From Paenibacillus xylanilyticus (GTDB lineage Bacteria > Bacillota > Bacilli > Paenibacillales > Paenibacillaceae), in assembly GCF_013359935.1 (NCBI RefSeq), contig NZ_JABMCB010000202.1, forward strand, positions 248,001-312,000: DNA of 64,000 bases, given 5' to 3'. The position numbers and the translations under genes are program-made. The stretch's first letter is position 1; the number at the start of each line of letters is the position of its first letter. Of the stretch, positions 8,910-18,800 are shown in pieces. The notes under the pieces were generated by a model. The model was not told the DNA's origin. It worked only from the letters and a program-made list of their open reading frames with translations, and did no database searches.

Positions 8910-10913
8910 TCATGATTTCAGAGTCTTAAGACACGAAATATCGTTCTCCATGTTTATAGGATGTGCTAACACCCACATATAATAGAGAACTTTAGCTGCC
9001 TTCTCCCGAGTTACCCTTTTTTTGGGCTCTAGCACGTTTCCGTTACACTGCTTTCCCCGTTCGATTCCCTTCTCTGATCGAAAAAGCCCCCATTGATAAG
9101 CCTTTTTTACTTTACTCAGCAACTCAGGGGTAATCTCTGCAGTATCCTCAAGCTGCTCATACGAAATTAAGGGGTAGTACATTGTTCCACGTTGATCTGG
9201 AGCGAGATGCGGGTCATACGCCGGGTGATCGGGGGTGATGGCATCCCCGTTATATTCAGTCATATAAGGGGGCGGAACATCAAATTTTGCTTGATATGCA
9301 TCGTGAAGCAGCTTACCCATGGTCTCTCGTGTTAACTCATTGTTCGAACAATCACTGAGTATAGCTGAATCTATCTCCAACAGTCGAGACAGTGCCAAGC
9401 TAAATTCACGGATATTGACGAACTCTTCTGGATTAAACCGAGCACCGTCATCCAGAGAGAAAACACCCAATTGAACCAGCTTTTCAATCTGATTCCGATA
9501 GTAAGCTCCTGATCCGGTCAACGTATCAACAGCTATTTCGGGAAAAACAGTGGACCAGTTATTTGTCTGGATCGCTGTCTTCACCTCATTTTTCAACCAA
9601 GAGGCAACGTTTTTAACGGCTTGGTTACCTTGCTCTGCCTCCTTAGCAAGGCAGGTCGCCACCATACGAGCAAATTGTTTGGAGAGACTTTCCTTAAAAT
9701 GAGTGCCGTCATTTCGTTGAATGGGGTGTCCATTGGCAAAACTGCCATCATTCGTTTTTCCCGGTGTTTCCCCTGCTTCAATGGACATAAATATTGCGGT
9801 GGTTGCTTCCACACCGATCTCATTGTAATAACGCAGGCTTTCCTTATTTAGGTCAATGAGCGTTACCCCAAGCTTTGCAGCCATCTCACGCATGACTTGG
9901 GGGAACTTTCGATTGTTAAATGAATTCGTGTAAATATGTCTGGACTTAGCTGCTGCATCTACACGGGACATCGGGGTAACCAGAATTGGTATCATTCCTC
10001 GTGCTCGTATAGCAGGAATATAAATCTCCTGTAAATATGTTCGATACATCGACTCAGTAGATCCTCTGCCAAAACGTCTGTTTTCATCCATCGACTCGTC
10101 ATTATGACCGAACTGGATTAAGACGTAATCTTGTGCGCAGCCAGTCATCAGAATATCATTAAACCGCCCCTCCGTATAAGCGCTTTTAAAGGAACGTCCT
10201 CCCATAGAATAGTTGATCACGCGAACTTGTAACGGATCAAACAAGTTATCAAATACTTGACCCCATCCACTCATCGGTGCTTCTTCGAAAATATATGATT
10301 TAACTGTGGAGTCACCTAAAGTAAAAACAGTGGGCAGCTGATGCTCCGGGCGATCTTTCTGAGGAATTCTCGTTATTACAATTTCTGAAATGCCTACAAT
10401 ACAGTTGAGTCGCTTCGGTTCTATTTCAATATCTATATATTCTCGCCCATTGACGTAATTATAGCTCCACTGCCTATCATCTATTTGAATGCGCGTTTGG
10501 TTAGTAATCAGCTTGGCTGCATCCCAGAATTCGGTTTGCAGAAGCGCTTGAGTATTCATTCCGGAAATCGCAATCACCATATCAGCCTGGTCAGAGGTTG
10601 TTCTCACTTGAACATTGTATGCACCCGGAGGAACCTTCACTCGAAAACAGAGGCCGTAACGGTTATGATGTTCAACCGGCTCTCCATCGTCTTCCCTAAA
10701 TTCAGCCTCGCGAATTAAGTATCCTTCCTGTGCAGCAACAATGGAATCGAGATGGACCTGACGCGGAGGCATAGCACATGTTTGATCTACAAATCCAAAT
10801 CCTCTGACATGATCATATCGCGGAATGGTATCGTTCTCTCCCGGGATCATAGACACGTATCCTTCCTTCGGAGTGGACGAAAAATTAAACTGTATTTTTT
10901 GCTCTGGTATCAT
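8910..10913 (-). CDS. CE12-like rhamnogalacturonan acetylesterase with C-terminal SLH-like modules
   Basis: The middle of the protein is an SGNH hydrolase of the rhamnogalacturonan acetylesterase kind: GDST (catalytic Ser202), GGR (238-240), GHND (269-272) and DGTH (Asp402, His405). Residues 1-185 form a beta-rich N-terminal domain often found before such esterases. After about residue 465 there are two segments resembling SLH modules: residues 471-515 (IEKLVQLGVF ... FNPEEFVNIREF) and 600-650 (AYQWGLF ... LEPKKRVTREKAAKVLY). This is odd because there is no signal peptide. GGAGGG stands 4 nt before the ATG. The gene overlaps the stop of the upstream GH105 gene by 4 nt, so they are translationally coupled. 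The role would be removal of acetyl groups from rhamnogalacturonan oligosaccharides. Confidence 0.85.
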   Translation of the reverse strand: MIPEQKIQFNFSSTPKEGYVSMIPGENDTIPRYDHVRGFGFVDQTCAMPPRQVHLDSIVAAQEGYLIREAEFREDDGEPVEHHNRYGLCFRVKVPPGAYNVQVRTTSDQADMVIAISGMNTQALLQTEFWDAAKLITNQTRIQIDDRQWSYNYVNGREYIDIEIEPKRLNCIVGISEIVITRIPQKDRPEHQLPTVFTLGDSTVKSYIFEEAPMSGWGQVFDNLFDPLQVRVINYSMGGRSFKSAYTEGRFNDILMTGCAQDYVLIQFGHNDESMDENRRFGRGSTESMYRTYLQEIYIPAIRARGMIPILVTPMSRVDAAAKSRHIYTNSFNNRKFPQVMREMAAKLGVTLIDLNKESLRYYNEIGVEATTAIFMSIEAGETPGKTNDGSFANGHPIQRNDGTHFKESLSKQFARMVATCLAKEAEQGNQAVKNVASWLKNEVKTAIQTNNWSTVFPEIAVDTLTGSGAYYRNQIEKLVQLGVFSLDDGARFNPEEFVNIREFSLALSRLLEIDSAILSDCSNNELTRETMGKLLHDAYQAKFDVPPPYMTEYNGDAITPDHPAYDPHLAPDQRGTMYYPLISYEQLEDTAEITPELLSKVKKAYQWGLFRSEKGIERGKQCNGNVLEPKKRVTREKAAKVLYYMWVLAHPINMENDISCLKTLKS

Positions 10914-12043
10914 AGTTCCCTCCTGTTGACGTAACGTTCCACTTCAAGGGAAGCAAGTAAAAAGGGAGCCAATCCCATAGGTACATCTTCAACTACTTCT
11001 TCTGAAATATAATAGTCATAGGAGCCATTTCTCTCCTTGCTTAGTCCCGCTCCGTGGCATATTTGCTTCAGATGTATACCATGCGCATCTTCTTCTGTTA
11101 GATATTCTTCGATGCCCTGATACCCCCTAAGCGTCGCATCTTCAAATCCTTTCTCCAGATAACCACGCCCAAGCCCTTTTGCCAGAGAATACACAAACAT
11201 GCATGAACCGGACGCCTCTATGTAATTGCCCTTCCGGTTGGCTTTATCCAGTACTTGATACCACAGCCCGGTTTCTTTATCCTGAACCTGAAGAAGGGCA
11301 AGGGACAAACGATGGAAGATACCAATTATGGTCCCACGCTTCGGATGAGTTACCGGAAAATGATCAAGACAGTCTACAAGTGACATCATGTACCAGCCCA
11401 CTGCCCGACTCCAGAATTGTGATGACAAGCCCGTGCGGCTGTCTGCCCATTCCTGTTCGCGGGATTCGTCCCATCCGTGGTAGAGCAGACCGGTCAGCGG
11501 ATCACGTGTTTTACGCTCAATGAGCAATAATTGATGAGCCACCTCGTCCAGTAGCTCGGGACGTCCAAATACCTTAGCATATTCCGCCAAAAAGGGGGAT
11601 GCCATATACAGACCATCCAGCCAAATTTGAAACGGATAAACCTTTTTGTGCCAGAATCCGCCTTCAGACGTTCGAGGTTGACTAAGAAGCTGTGCGGCGA
11701 GCAAATGAGAAGCCTTGGCGTACCGCTCATCTCCTGTTTCTTGGAGCAACCAGAACAGATTCTTTCCCTGATTGATCTGATCCAGATTGTATTCTTCGAG
11801 TGAGTAGGTGCGAATGGAACCGTCCTCCCGAATAAAGGTGTCCATGTGGCGCTCTACAAACGCGGCATATGCAGGCTCGTTAAACTGAATCCCAGTGCGC
11901 ATCATTGCCATCAGCAGCATTCCGGGTACATAAGCCCACCGTTTCAATACGTAATCATGCTCTCCCTTTTCATTACACTGCCCTAAAATAGTATCCGCAA
12001 TTTTCCTGGAAATGCTTACAACTTCCTCGTGCATCTTGGTCAT
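10910..12043 (-). CDS. GH105 unsaturated rhamnogalacturonyl hydrolase (YteR/YesR-like)
   Basis: The roughly 377 residues match the (alpha/alpha)6-barrel GH105 family, which removes the unsaturated galacturonyl residue left by rhamnogalacturonan or pectate lyases. FQIWLDGLYMASPF carries the catalytic Asp, residue 143 from the chosen start; SQFWSRAVGWYMMSLVD is another family block. The ATG at 12043 has AGGAGG 9 nt upstream, while the ATG at 12067 has no site and adds eight unlikely residues. There is no signal peptide, so it is cytoplasmic. It is in an operon between the pectinesterase gene (42-nt gap) and the acetylesterase gene (4-nt overlap). Confidence 0.92.
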   Translation of the reverse strand: MTKMHEEVVSISRKIADTILGQCNEKGEHDYVLKRWAYVPGMLLMAMMRTGIQFNEPAYAAFVERHMDTFIREDGSIRTYSLEEYNLDQINQGKNLFWLLQETGDERYAKASHLLAAQLLSQPRTSEGGFWHKKVYPFQIWLDGLYMASPFLAEYAKVFGRPELLDEVAHQLLLIERKTRDPLTGLLYHGWDESREQEWADSRTGLSSQFWSRAVGWYMMSLVDCLDHFPVTHPKRGTIIGIFHRLSLALLQVQDKETGLWYQVLDKANRKGNYIEASGSCMFVYSLAKGLGRGYLEKGFEDATLRGYQGIEEYLTEEDAHGIHLKQICHGAGLSKERNGSYDYYISEEVVEDVPMGLAPFLLASLEVERYVNRREL

Positions 12044-12084
12044 ATTCGTGATCCTCCTGTCATCCAATTCAATGGTAACGCTCC

Positions 12085-12975
12085 TCAGTAACCTTCGGGA
12101 TGCCAGCCGCCCAGAATGGTCAAAATCTGATACTTACTCGCCTCAGTGGATGTCAGTTGCCGCGACCAAGAAACTCGTTCCGAAGGATTGGCGCCTGCAC
12201 CACTACTTTCGTATTCCTCATAGCGGCAAGTTTTCTCTCTATCCGGTGCCCCCCAATTATGCCAGCCTTCCCCTGTAATGGAACCATCCATAACGGTTCG
12301 CAGGAAGGCAACATGCCCATAAGGACGCCAAGGCCGTCCAAGATACATATCACGAACTCCTTCTCCACTTGTAATCCGGCAATCCAGAAAAACATAACCA
12401 AATGACGTACCTTCCGGCGTGGAAGCTGCCGTAATGTATCCTCTTGATCTTTTGTTATGAAGATGACATCGGTCAAAAAGGGCTGTTGCCGGACCAAATA
12501 TATAGTCAACATCACCCTCAATATAACAATCGTTATAATATTGCTTCCCTTGCCCTGTATATAACGTATCCTGATCTCCAAGAAAGCGCACTCTGCGGAA
12601 GACAGCTTGGTCTCCATCGACAAAAGCTGCCACAGCCTGCCCCGTCCCTGGTCCAGATGCATTTTGGATCGTTATATTCTCGGCTGTAAACTGTTTGGAA
12701 AATATATTCATCGTCCCCGAGCGGAATGTTCCCAGTGGTTTCCCGTCTTCATCCAATGTGTGGGCATTATCCGACCAGCTTATAATGGTGGCTTCTGGAT
12801 CTTCGCCGAGCAATAGAATGGGTGGCGCATCAGATGGTATGACAATTTTCTCTCGATAGACGCCCGGCTTGATTCGAATCGTCACCTCCGAGTAATCCTT
12901 CTGAGAGATCGAATCCAGGGCAGCCTGGAGACGGGTGAAATCTCCATCTTTTTCTGCAGACACGGTAATCAACAT
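12085..12975 (-). CDS. Pectinesterase (CE8), probably intracellular
   Basis: The protein is a right-handed parallel beta-helix pectin methylesterase. Visible active-site blocks are GQAVA (Gln113), GDQDTLY (Asp136), GDVDYIFG (Asp157) and YLGRPWRPYG (Arg214). It hydrolyses methyl esters of galacturonate units. The sequence begins directly with the catalytic domain (MLITVSAEKDGDFTRLQAAL) without signal peptide, unlike most secreted pectinesterases, so it should work on imported oligosaccharides. AAAGGAG lies 6 nt before the ATG. It is first in the operon with GH105 and CE12-like genes. Confidence 0.92.
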   Translation of the reverse strand: MLITVSAEKDGDFTRLQAALDSISQKDYSEVTIRIKPGVYREKIVIPSDAPPILLLGEDPEATIISWSDNAHTLDEDGKPLGTFRSGTMNIFSKQFTAENITIQNASGPGTGQAVAAFVDGDQAVFRRVRFLGDQDTLYTGQGKQYYNDCYIEGDVDYIFGPATALFDRCHLHNKRSRGYITAASTPEGTSFGYVFLDCRITSGEGVRDMYLGRPWRPYGHVAFLRTVMDGSITGEGWHNWGAPDREKTCRYEEYESSGAGANPSERVSWSRQLTSTEASKYQILTILGGWHPEGY

Positions 12976-13046
12976 ACATTACTCCTTTCAACTTGCTTTG
13001 GAAATAAACTATAATGGTGATAACTACGAAGTGAGAAGGAGTAGCT
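12976..13046. promoter_or_regulatory. Divergent promoter region, pectinesterase operon / araC-type gene
   Basis: Only 71 nt separate the two start codons. A TATAAT (13010-13015) on the plus strand lies 32 nt before the regulator ATG, with a weak TTTCAA 18 nt upstream of it as possible -35. The minus-strand promoter is less clear. Any AraC operator must lie here or in the flanking coding ends. Confidence 0.5.
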
Positions 13047-13937
13047 ATGGAAATTGTAAACGCTTCCCACCCGAAATTTCATGTGGCTAACGAACAATTC
13101 AGCATCCAGCATATGAAACGTGCCGGCATGACATCTATGCCTCGTGCCCACAGTCATCCCTTCATTGAACTGTATTACCTTACAGAAGGTGAACGCATTT
13201 ATTTTGTAGATAGTCAAGTGGTCACCCTTCAAAAAGGAGAGCTCATTCTTATTCAATCTGATGAGATGCACGCTACCGCAAGCTCCGAAATTGCTGAATT
13301 TGAACGAATTCTAGTTAACTATAATCCAGCACTGCTGCCCACCCCGCTTCAAGATGATAGGCAATGGTTTAATCAGCGCGGCTTTCATCTTTTTCGGTTA
13401 ATGCTGCGCGAGCAGAATGAAGCAGAAACCCTCCTGCTACGTATGCTTGAGGAATGTAAGGAATGTCGGCCTTTTTATGAAACAAGCGTTCTTACCTTAT
13501 TTGCTGAATTAATGATTCTGCTTCAACGTATAGAACCTCGCACACAGAGTGACAGAACTAAGCACCCACTGCACCACCTGGTTACCGATGTAGCTACTTA
13601 CATTCGCGAGCATTATCAGAAACCACTGACTTTGGAAGAAACGGCTAGACAATTCTTCATAAGCCCATCCTACTTGAGCCGCATATTCTACAGACTGACA
13701 GGCTTTCATTTTCGTGAGTATGTCGTGCATATTCGAATTTTACAGGCCAAACGACTCATTACCCAATCGAACAGCAAAATCCAGGAAATTGCCTCAATTG
13801 TCGGGTTCGAGTATCTGTCCCACTTCAACAAAACCTTCAAGAGGGTTACGGGTTACAACCCTTCACATTATCGAAAAGAAATCAAATTTCGTCAGGGAGG
13901 CAAGCCTGTTTCAAACCAATCAAGAACCCTAAGTTAA
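13047..13937 (+). CDS. AraC-family regulator with cupin sensor domain
   Basis: The first 100 residues form a cupin-like sugar-sensing domain (HSHPFIELYYLTEGE, then QKGELILIQSDEMHA). The last about 105 residues carry the AraC double helix-turn-helix, ending SNSKIQEIASIVGFEYLSHF and YNPSHYRKEIKF. AGAAGGAG precedes the ATG by 5 nt. Being divergent from the pectinesterase-GH105-acetylesterase operon at 71 nt, it is the likely regulator of that operon. Its last 9 nt overlap the 3' end of the convergent GH43 gene. Confidence 0.88.
   Translation: MEIVNASHPKFHVANEQFSIQHMKRAGMTSMPRAHSHPFIELYYLTEGERIYFVDSQVVTLQKGELILIQSDEMHATASSEIAEFERILVNYNPALLPTPLQDDRQWFNQRGFHLFRLMLREQNEAETLLLRMLEECKECRPFYETSVLTLFAELMILLQRIEPRTQSDRTKHPLHHLVTDVATYIREHYQKPLTLEETARQFFISPSYLSRIFYRLTGFHFREYVVHIRILQAKRLITQSNSKIQEIASIVGFEYLSHFNKTFKRVTGYNPSHYRKEIKFRQGGKPVSNQSRTLS
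13055..13068 (+). promoter_or_regulatory. cre-like catabolite control site in the start of the AraC gene
   Basis: TGTAAACGCTTCCC differs from the CcpA operator consensus TGNAANCGNTNNCA only at the last position. It covers codons 3-8 of the AraC-type regulator and lies 80 nt from the pectinesterase start, where a bound CcpA could block transcription of the regulator. This is a motif match only. Confidence 0.5.
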
Positions 13938-15491
13938 GCCCTCATAATCAAACCATTCAAAGTCGGCAACCGCTGTACTATGATGTCCCTGAGAGCTAGC
14001 GTACAGTCCAATGTAGGTCCCCGTAAAACCGCCAGCCAGATCAGTGCTTAACAGCCTTCCATCGACATTCCTGCAGAGCACCTTCCACCCATCTGCCTCC
14101 TCTGTTCTGAAGTAGAAGCTATGATCCTGATGGTGGGCTTCCACTTTCAGCTGAACTCTGCCTCCATTACATATTTCTGAACCAAGCTCTCTTTCTTCTC
14201 CCTTAAAACGCTCAATCAGCCGAAGAATATACTTATCTCCTTCACGCGCTAACACAAAGCGGAAATGAAAGTTCGCGTTGTGCAGCAGCACTAAGCCAGC
14301 CACTTCACCATCAGCTTGGGGCTCAAATACAAGACTTACCGCAGCTTTAAAACTTAAATGCTGTTGGCGTCGTCCAATAAAGGCGGGATTAGCTTGTTCA
14401 GACAGCTGTTCCGACTTCAGTTTCATACGCAGATATCCTGGACGTTCAGTTAGACTCCAGAACTCTCCACGGGGTGTACGAAGAAAATTCCAAACAGGAG
14501 ATAGTTCTGTGCCATTAAAATCCTCTCTTACAGAGGGGAGATCCCACTTATGTTCCGGTAGGTTCGGGGCAACCGTCTCAAACTCCAGCATTCCTTTACC
14601 AGGACTAACTACTGGCCACTCATTTTCCCAAATCACAGGTGCAAGAAATGTCTCCCGACCAAGATTACGGTAATAACCTCCAGCGGTTCGGGAAGCAAGA
14701 CAAAACATCCACCATTCCCCATTTTGAGTCTCCACCAGTTCCCCGTGGCCCACGTTTACAATTGGAAACTCTCTTCCTAGATGCCTGTGTGTCAAAATGG
14801 GATTAGCTTTGTACCCCTCGTAAGGCCCCTTGACATTCCGGCTCCTTGCTATAGTAATCGCATGGGTGTGCCCGGTTCCTCCTTCTGCAACCGTCACGTA
14901 ATACCATTCGCCAATCTTGTATATATGAGCACCTTCCTGCGCATGTGCGACCTTAAGTGCACCCTGCCAAATACTATATTTTTCTCCAATGAGCTTTCCT
15001 TGACTCAGATCGATTTCCTGCAACCAGATGTCCATGTGTTTCGGATATTCCTGCCCGCTTGGGGGTACTCGGTTGCCTGAATAATAAACGCGGCCATCAT
15101 CGAAGAACAGGGATGGATCAATACCAGGAGCATCTTTCAACCAAACAGGGTCTGACCAGTCTCCGGCAGGATCAGTAGCCGTAACATAGAAATTATGCTG
15201 TTGTTTATCATTATCAACGTAAGTTGTAATCATATAAAAGATCCCTTTATGATATCGGATGGTAGGTGCCCAGATTCCCATAGATGGAGCAATATGATCC
15301 AGATTCAATTGAGAAGGACGATCCAGGATGTGGCCAAGTTGACGCCAGTTGACCATATCCTTACTGTGAAACAGAGGTACACCAGGGAAATATTCAAAGC
15401 TTGAAGTTACCAGATAATAATCCTCTCCCACCCGTATGACTGATGGATCAGGGTAAAATCCTGAAATTACGGGGTTTTGAAATGTTCTCAA
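13929..15491 (-). CDS. GH43 family beta-xylosidase / alpha-L-arabinofuranosidase
   Basis: The five-blade propeller domain begins FQNPVISGFYPDPSVIRVGE, whose YPDPS Asp is the catalytic base. DPSLFFDDG carries the Asp that tunes pKa and AHAQEGAHIYKIGEWYY the catalytic Glu. A C-terminal beta-sandwich of about 190 residues (from EHKWDLPSVREDFNG) is typical of XynB-like GH43 enzymes. No signal peptide is seen. The ribosome site CTGGAGGAGAG stands 8 nt before a TTG at 15491, which is preferred over the ATG at 15542 that adds 17 unrelated residues. The gene converges on and overlaps the AraC gene by 9 nt. Substrate is probably arabino- or xylo-oligosaccharides. Confidence 0.88.
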   Translation of the reverse strand: MRTFQNPVISGFYPDPSVIRVGEDYYLVTSSFEYFPGVPLFHSKDMVNWRQLGHILDRPSQLNLDHIAPSMGIWAPTIRYHKGIFYMITTYVDNDKQQHNFYVTATDPAGDWSDPVWLKDAPGIDPSLFFDDGRVYYSGNRVPPSGQEYPKHMDIWLQEIDLSQGKLIGEKYSIWQGALKVAHAQEGAHIYKIGEWYYVTVAEGGTGHTHAITIARSRNVKGPYEGYKANPILTHRHLGREFPIVNVGHGELVETQNGEWWMFCLASRTAGGYYRNLGRETFLAPVIWENEWPVVSPGKGMLEFETVAPNLPEHKWDLPSVREDFNGTELSPVWNFLRTPRGEFWSLTERPGYLRMKLKSEQLSEQANPAFIGRRQQHLSFKAAVSLVFEPQADGEVAGLVLLHNANFHFRFVLAREGDKYILRLIERFKGEERELGSEICNGGRVQLKVEAHHQDHSFYFRTEEADGWKVLCRNVDGRLLSTDLAGGFTGTYIGLYASSQGHHSTAVADFEWFDYEGLT

Positions 15492-15794
15492 TGTCAGCTC
15501 TCCTCCAGCGAATGTATTGTAAACACGCCCATTATAGTTCAATCCGCTGTGAATTTCTTGCTTATTCCATGTTCAGTTGCCTTCTTTTTATACTTTCGTG
15601 TTCTCTATTTTTTTGTTTTGAAATTGTGTGAGCTTAGATATAAATCGATAAAGAAATGTAGCTGAAGTTTAAATTCCAGGACAAAAAAGATCGTTACTGG
15701 GTATCTACGCTGTTTATTTTCAATTTTTAAAATAAGTTAAGTGAAAAACCTGTTTAATGGCTTTCACCTGTGACCAACTTTCCAATATGAAAAT
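15492..15794. other. Upstream region of the GH43 gene, no further gene
   Basis: This roughly 300-nt AT-rich gap should contain the GH43 promoter (minus strand). No convincing promoter boxes, RNA or frame with a ribosome binding site was found. Confidence 0.4.
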
Positions 15795-15827
15795 GGCCCT
15801 GATTCTGTTTCATACAGGATCAGGGCC
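15795..15827 (-). terminator. Terminator of the giant SLH protein gene
   Basis: GGCCCTGAT (15795-15803) pairs perfectly with ATCAGGGCC (15819-15827). On the minus strand it is followed by ATTTTCATATT and lies 12 nt after the stop of the giant gene. Confidence 0.8.
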
Positions 15828-15838
15828 GCTTTCTTTTA

Positions 15839-18800
15839 TTATAGCTGTGAGAAAATCTTATACAGAACCTGAGCAGCTTCTGCTCTGGTTGTTGTCCCAG
15901 CAGGACTCAAGGTGACATTGCTTCGCCCGTTTATGAAACCCATTTTAACCATTGCTGCCATGTCATCAACAGCGTATTTTGCTACATTTACGGCATCTGT
16001 GAATCTCTTGAGATCCTCAGCTGTACCGTTCTGCTCGGTTTTTCCCACTGCACGCAAGGCACGCATGGTCAGCACAGCCAAATCTTGTCTAGCAATTTCC
16101 TTTTCCGGATGGAAGCTGCCGTTCGAGCCCAGGGCGATCCCGAGTGCTTTGGCAATTCCGATTTCCTCATAATAGAGGTCTGTTCGCTCAATATCACTGA
16201 AGGTGGTGTTGAACTCTGCTGTGAGATCCAGTGTCCTTACCAACCAGGCTAGATACTCACCTCTTGTGACCTTTTGGCCGGGACTAAAGCTTGTTGCTGA
16301 TGTCCCGTCAATGAATCCTTTGGACGCCATTGTTTCAACCGCTGGTGCGTACCACGAATCCTTGATGACATCATTGAAGAACTTCTTCGTGTAAACAACT
16401 GCATATTCACCTGTGTTTGTCACTGGAAAAACCATGGCTTGTAGAGCACTGTCGTATTTGCCATTCAGTAGCTGAACAAACGTACTGTTTACAGCCACAT
16501 ACGAAACTGTAAGGTAACTCGAATTGGTCAATTCTTCAACACCTGGAGCATAGGGCAGTCTGATTTCAGCCGGTGCATTCAAGGCTACCGTTTCTACTCC
16601 ATCTAAGTGGACAGTTAATGCAATAACAGGTCTGCTGATTGTTACGGACTTTACTTCTGAATGAAGCTTTGCAGTATCTAGTCGGCTAAGTGCCAGTTCC
16701 ACACTTTTGGCACCTGATGCATGCTTCAGCAAATTAGAAGGTACGGTAATGGTACCAAATTCCGTATTAATCTCTATCTTGATGTTGCCATGATCTGCGG
16801 TTAGTGCAGCTGCAGGAAGCTCAACTGCATAGGCATTTGCTCCCTCTGCTTTTGTTATTTCCACCAAGAGCGTTCTAACATTGCTGCTATTCGCCTTTGC
16901 ATGCTCCAGAGCCTTATTAAGATCTTCCTGCTGGATGGGTACTCCTTTAGCTATACCGGTTTTGTTATCCGCCTTTGTTGCCAAAATCTTAATCAAATTC
17001 CCTTCGACTTTAATGTTTTCAGGAGTCGGTGAAGGTGCAGTGACTGACACAGGTGCATTCGTTGACGGCGGTGTTTCCGTAGGCTTCGGATTGATGACTG
17101 GATTACTGATAACGACAGTAAGGGATTGGCTCGCATAATGAGTTGCCGTTTCTTTATATCTCACTTCGTAGATTCCGTTACGAAGACCTGTAACCTCTGT
17201 GCCTGTGATCGCATTCCAGCTGCCAGCGTCTCCTCCCTCTTGCCGGTATTCCATTACAGGACTTACACCAGTGATCTTACCATCCTTGGCCCCAGCTGCA
17301 CTGACATTTACAGCCTTGACCTCTGCACTGGACGGCGGATTCTGCTCCTGCTTGGTTCCGTCAGGCACAACGATCAGGATCGCAGGGCTTGGATTGCTCA
17401 TGTCCGTTCCGGCGTACCGGAGCTCGTAGCTGCCGGCCTTCAGGCCTTCAATGCTGGTTCCACTGACCGTCATGTAACCACCTTGATCCACCTTCCGGTA
17501 CTCCATATCGGCAGTCACATTTTCGATTCTGCCATCATTTCCGCCTGCTGTTGTAGGCGGTGTAATGATGAGTCCTTCCGCTGTTGGTGCCTCTCTGTCT
17601 TCCTTGGCTTCATTGTGAATGTCCACGGTTACGGGCGGACTTGCCTTTAGGCTATCTGTCGCTGCATACCGGATCTGATAGCTGCCAGGCTCCAGATCGC
17701 TAATACTTGAACCTTTAACAGGCGTGTAATCCTCTTCGCCCAGCTTCCGGTATTCCATCGTATCATTCAAACCCTCAATTTTGCCTTTTATGTCGGTATC
17801 CGAATTGGCGTGTGAGATTACCCACCCACTCGCATCTGGTGCAGCCTGCTCCTGTGTCTGCCCTTCCGGTATAACGACTTCCTTATCCAGGCTGGCACTC
17901 AGCGAACCGGTCTTCATATACCGGACATAATATTTACCGGTGGTGAGACCTGTAACCTCAGTTCCTGCAATTGCTGTATATTCTTCTTCGCCTTCCTTCT
18001 TATACTCCATTTCTGTTGTCACACCAATCAGTTTGCCGTCATCTCCATGGAGAACGGACGGTGCCACCCCGGCCGGTGTTACTGGAGCCTCGCGATCTTG
18101 AGTGGATCCTACCCGGAGAACTTCCCATTCCCATAGGCCGACACCGGTATCGCCTGCCTGTGATTGCTTGGTCAGGGTCACCCGCACTGCCTTTACATTC
18201 AGCACCGGATCAAACGTGTACGGATTGAAGGATTCTGCCGGTGAATGTTCAACTACTTTGATTCCTTCCGTAACCATTCCCGCTGTTACCCATTCATCAG
18301 TAGCGCTATCCGCCGGGATGTAGGAATACACCATTTGGGTAGGAGGCTTGATCCCGCCGGCATCTGACCACATCACCAGATTCGAACTCCGGATAGAGGC
18401 ACCCTGCGGCCATTCATATTGCACCCACTCCTCTGCGCCTTCATGGCCCCAGGTTCCCCAATGGGGGATGTTGTTGCCATCTTTCTTTCCGTCATTCACT
18501 GCCGCCAGACTCTCCCAAGGGGAGGTGTAGCTGGAAGAAGCATTTGCGAGGAAGGCCATATTGCCGTCTCTCGGATTGAGTAGACGCAAATCCGTCAGCA
18601 GCTTCTCAAGCGCCAGGGTTATTTCTCCGTCTGTGGCATTCATATTCTTGATCACAGCAGAAGCTTCTGCCTTCGCCGCTTCAATTGGCGCAAGGCCAGG
18701 ATCTGCAAAGTTCAAGGCATTTAATGTATTTACATAATTATAGACCTTGATCAGTTCCGACTTATCTACCGCCCCGGTATAGCCGTTTACCTTCCACTCC

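Noticed and set aside
12153-12662. 169-codon minus-strand frame inside the pectinesterase gene
   Set aside because: It lies out of frame within a gene showing every pectinesterase motif and has no family resemblance.
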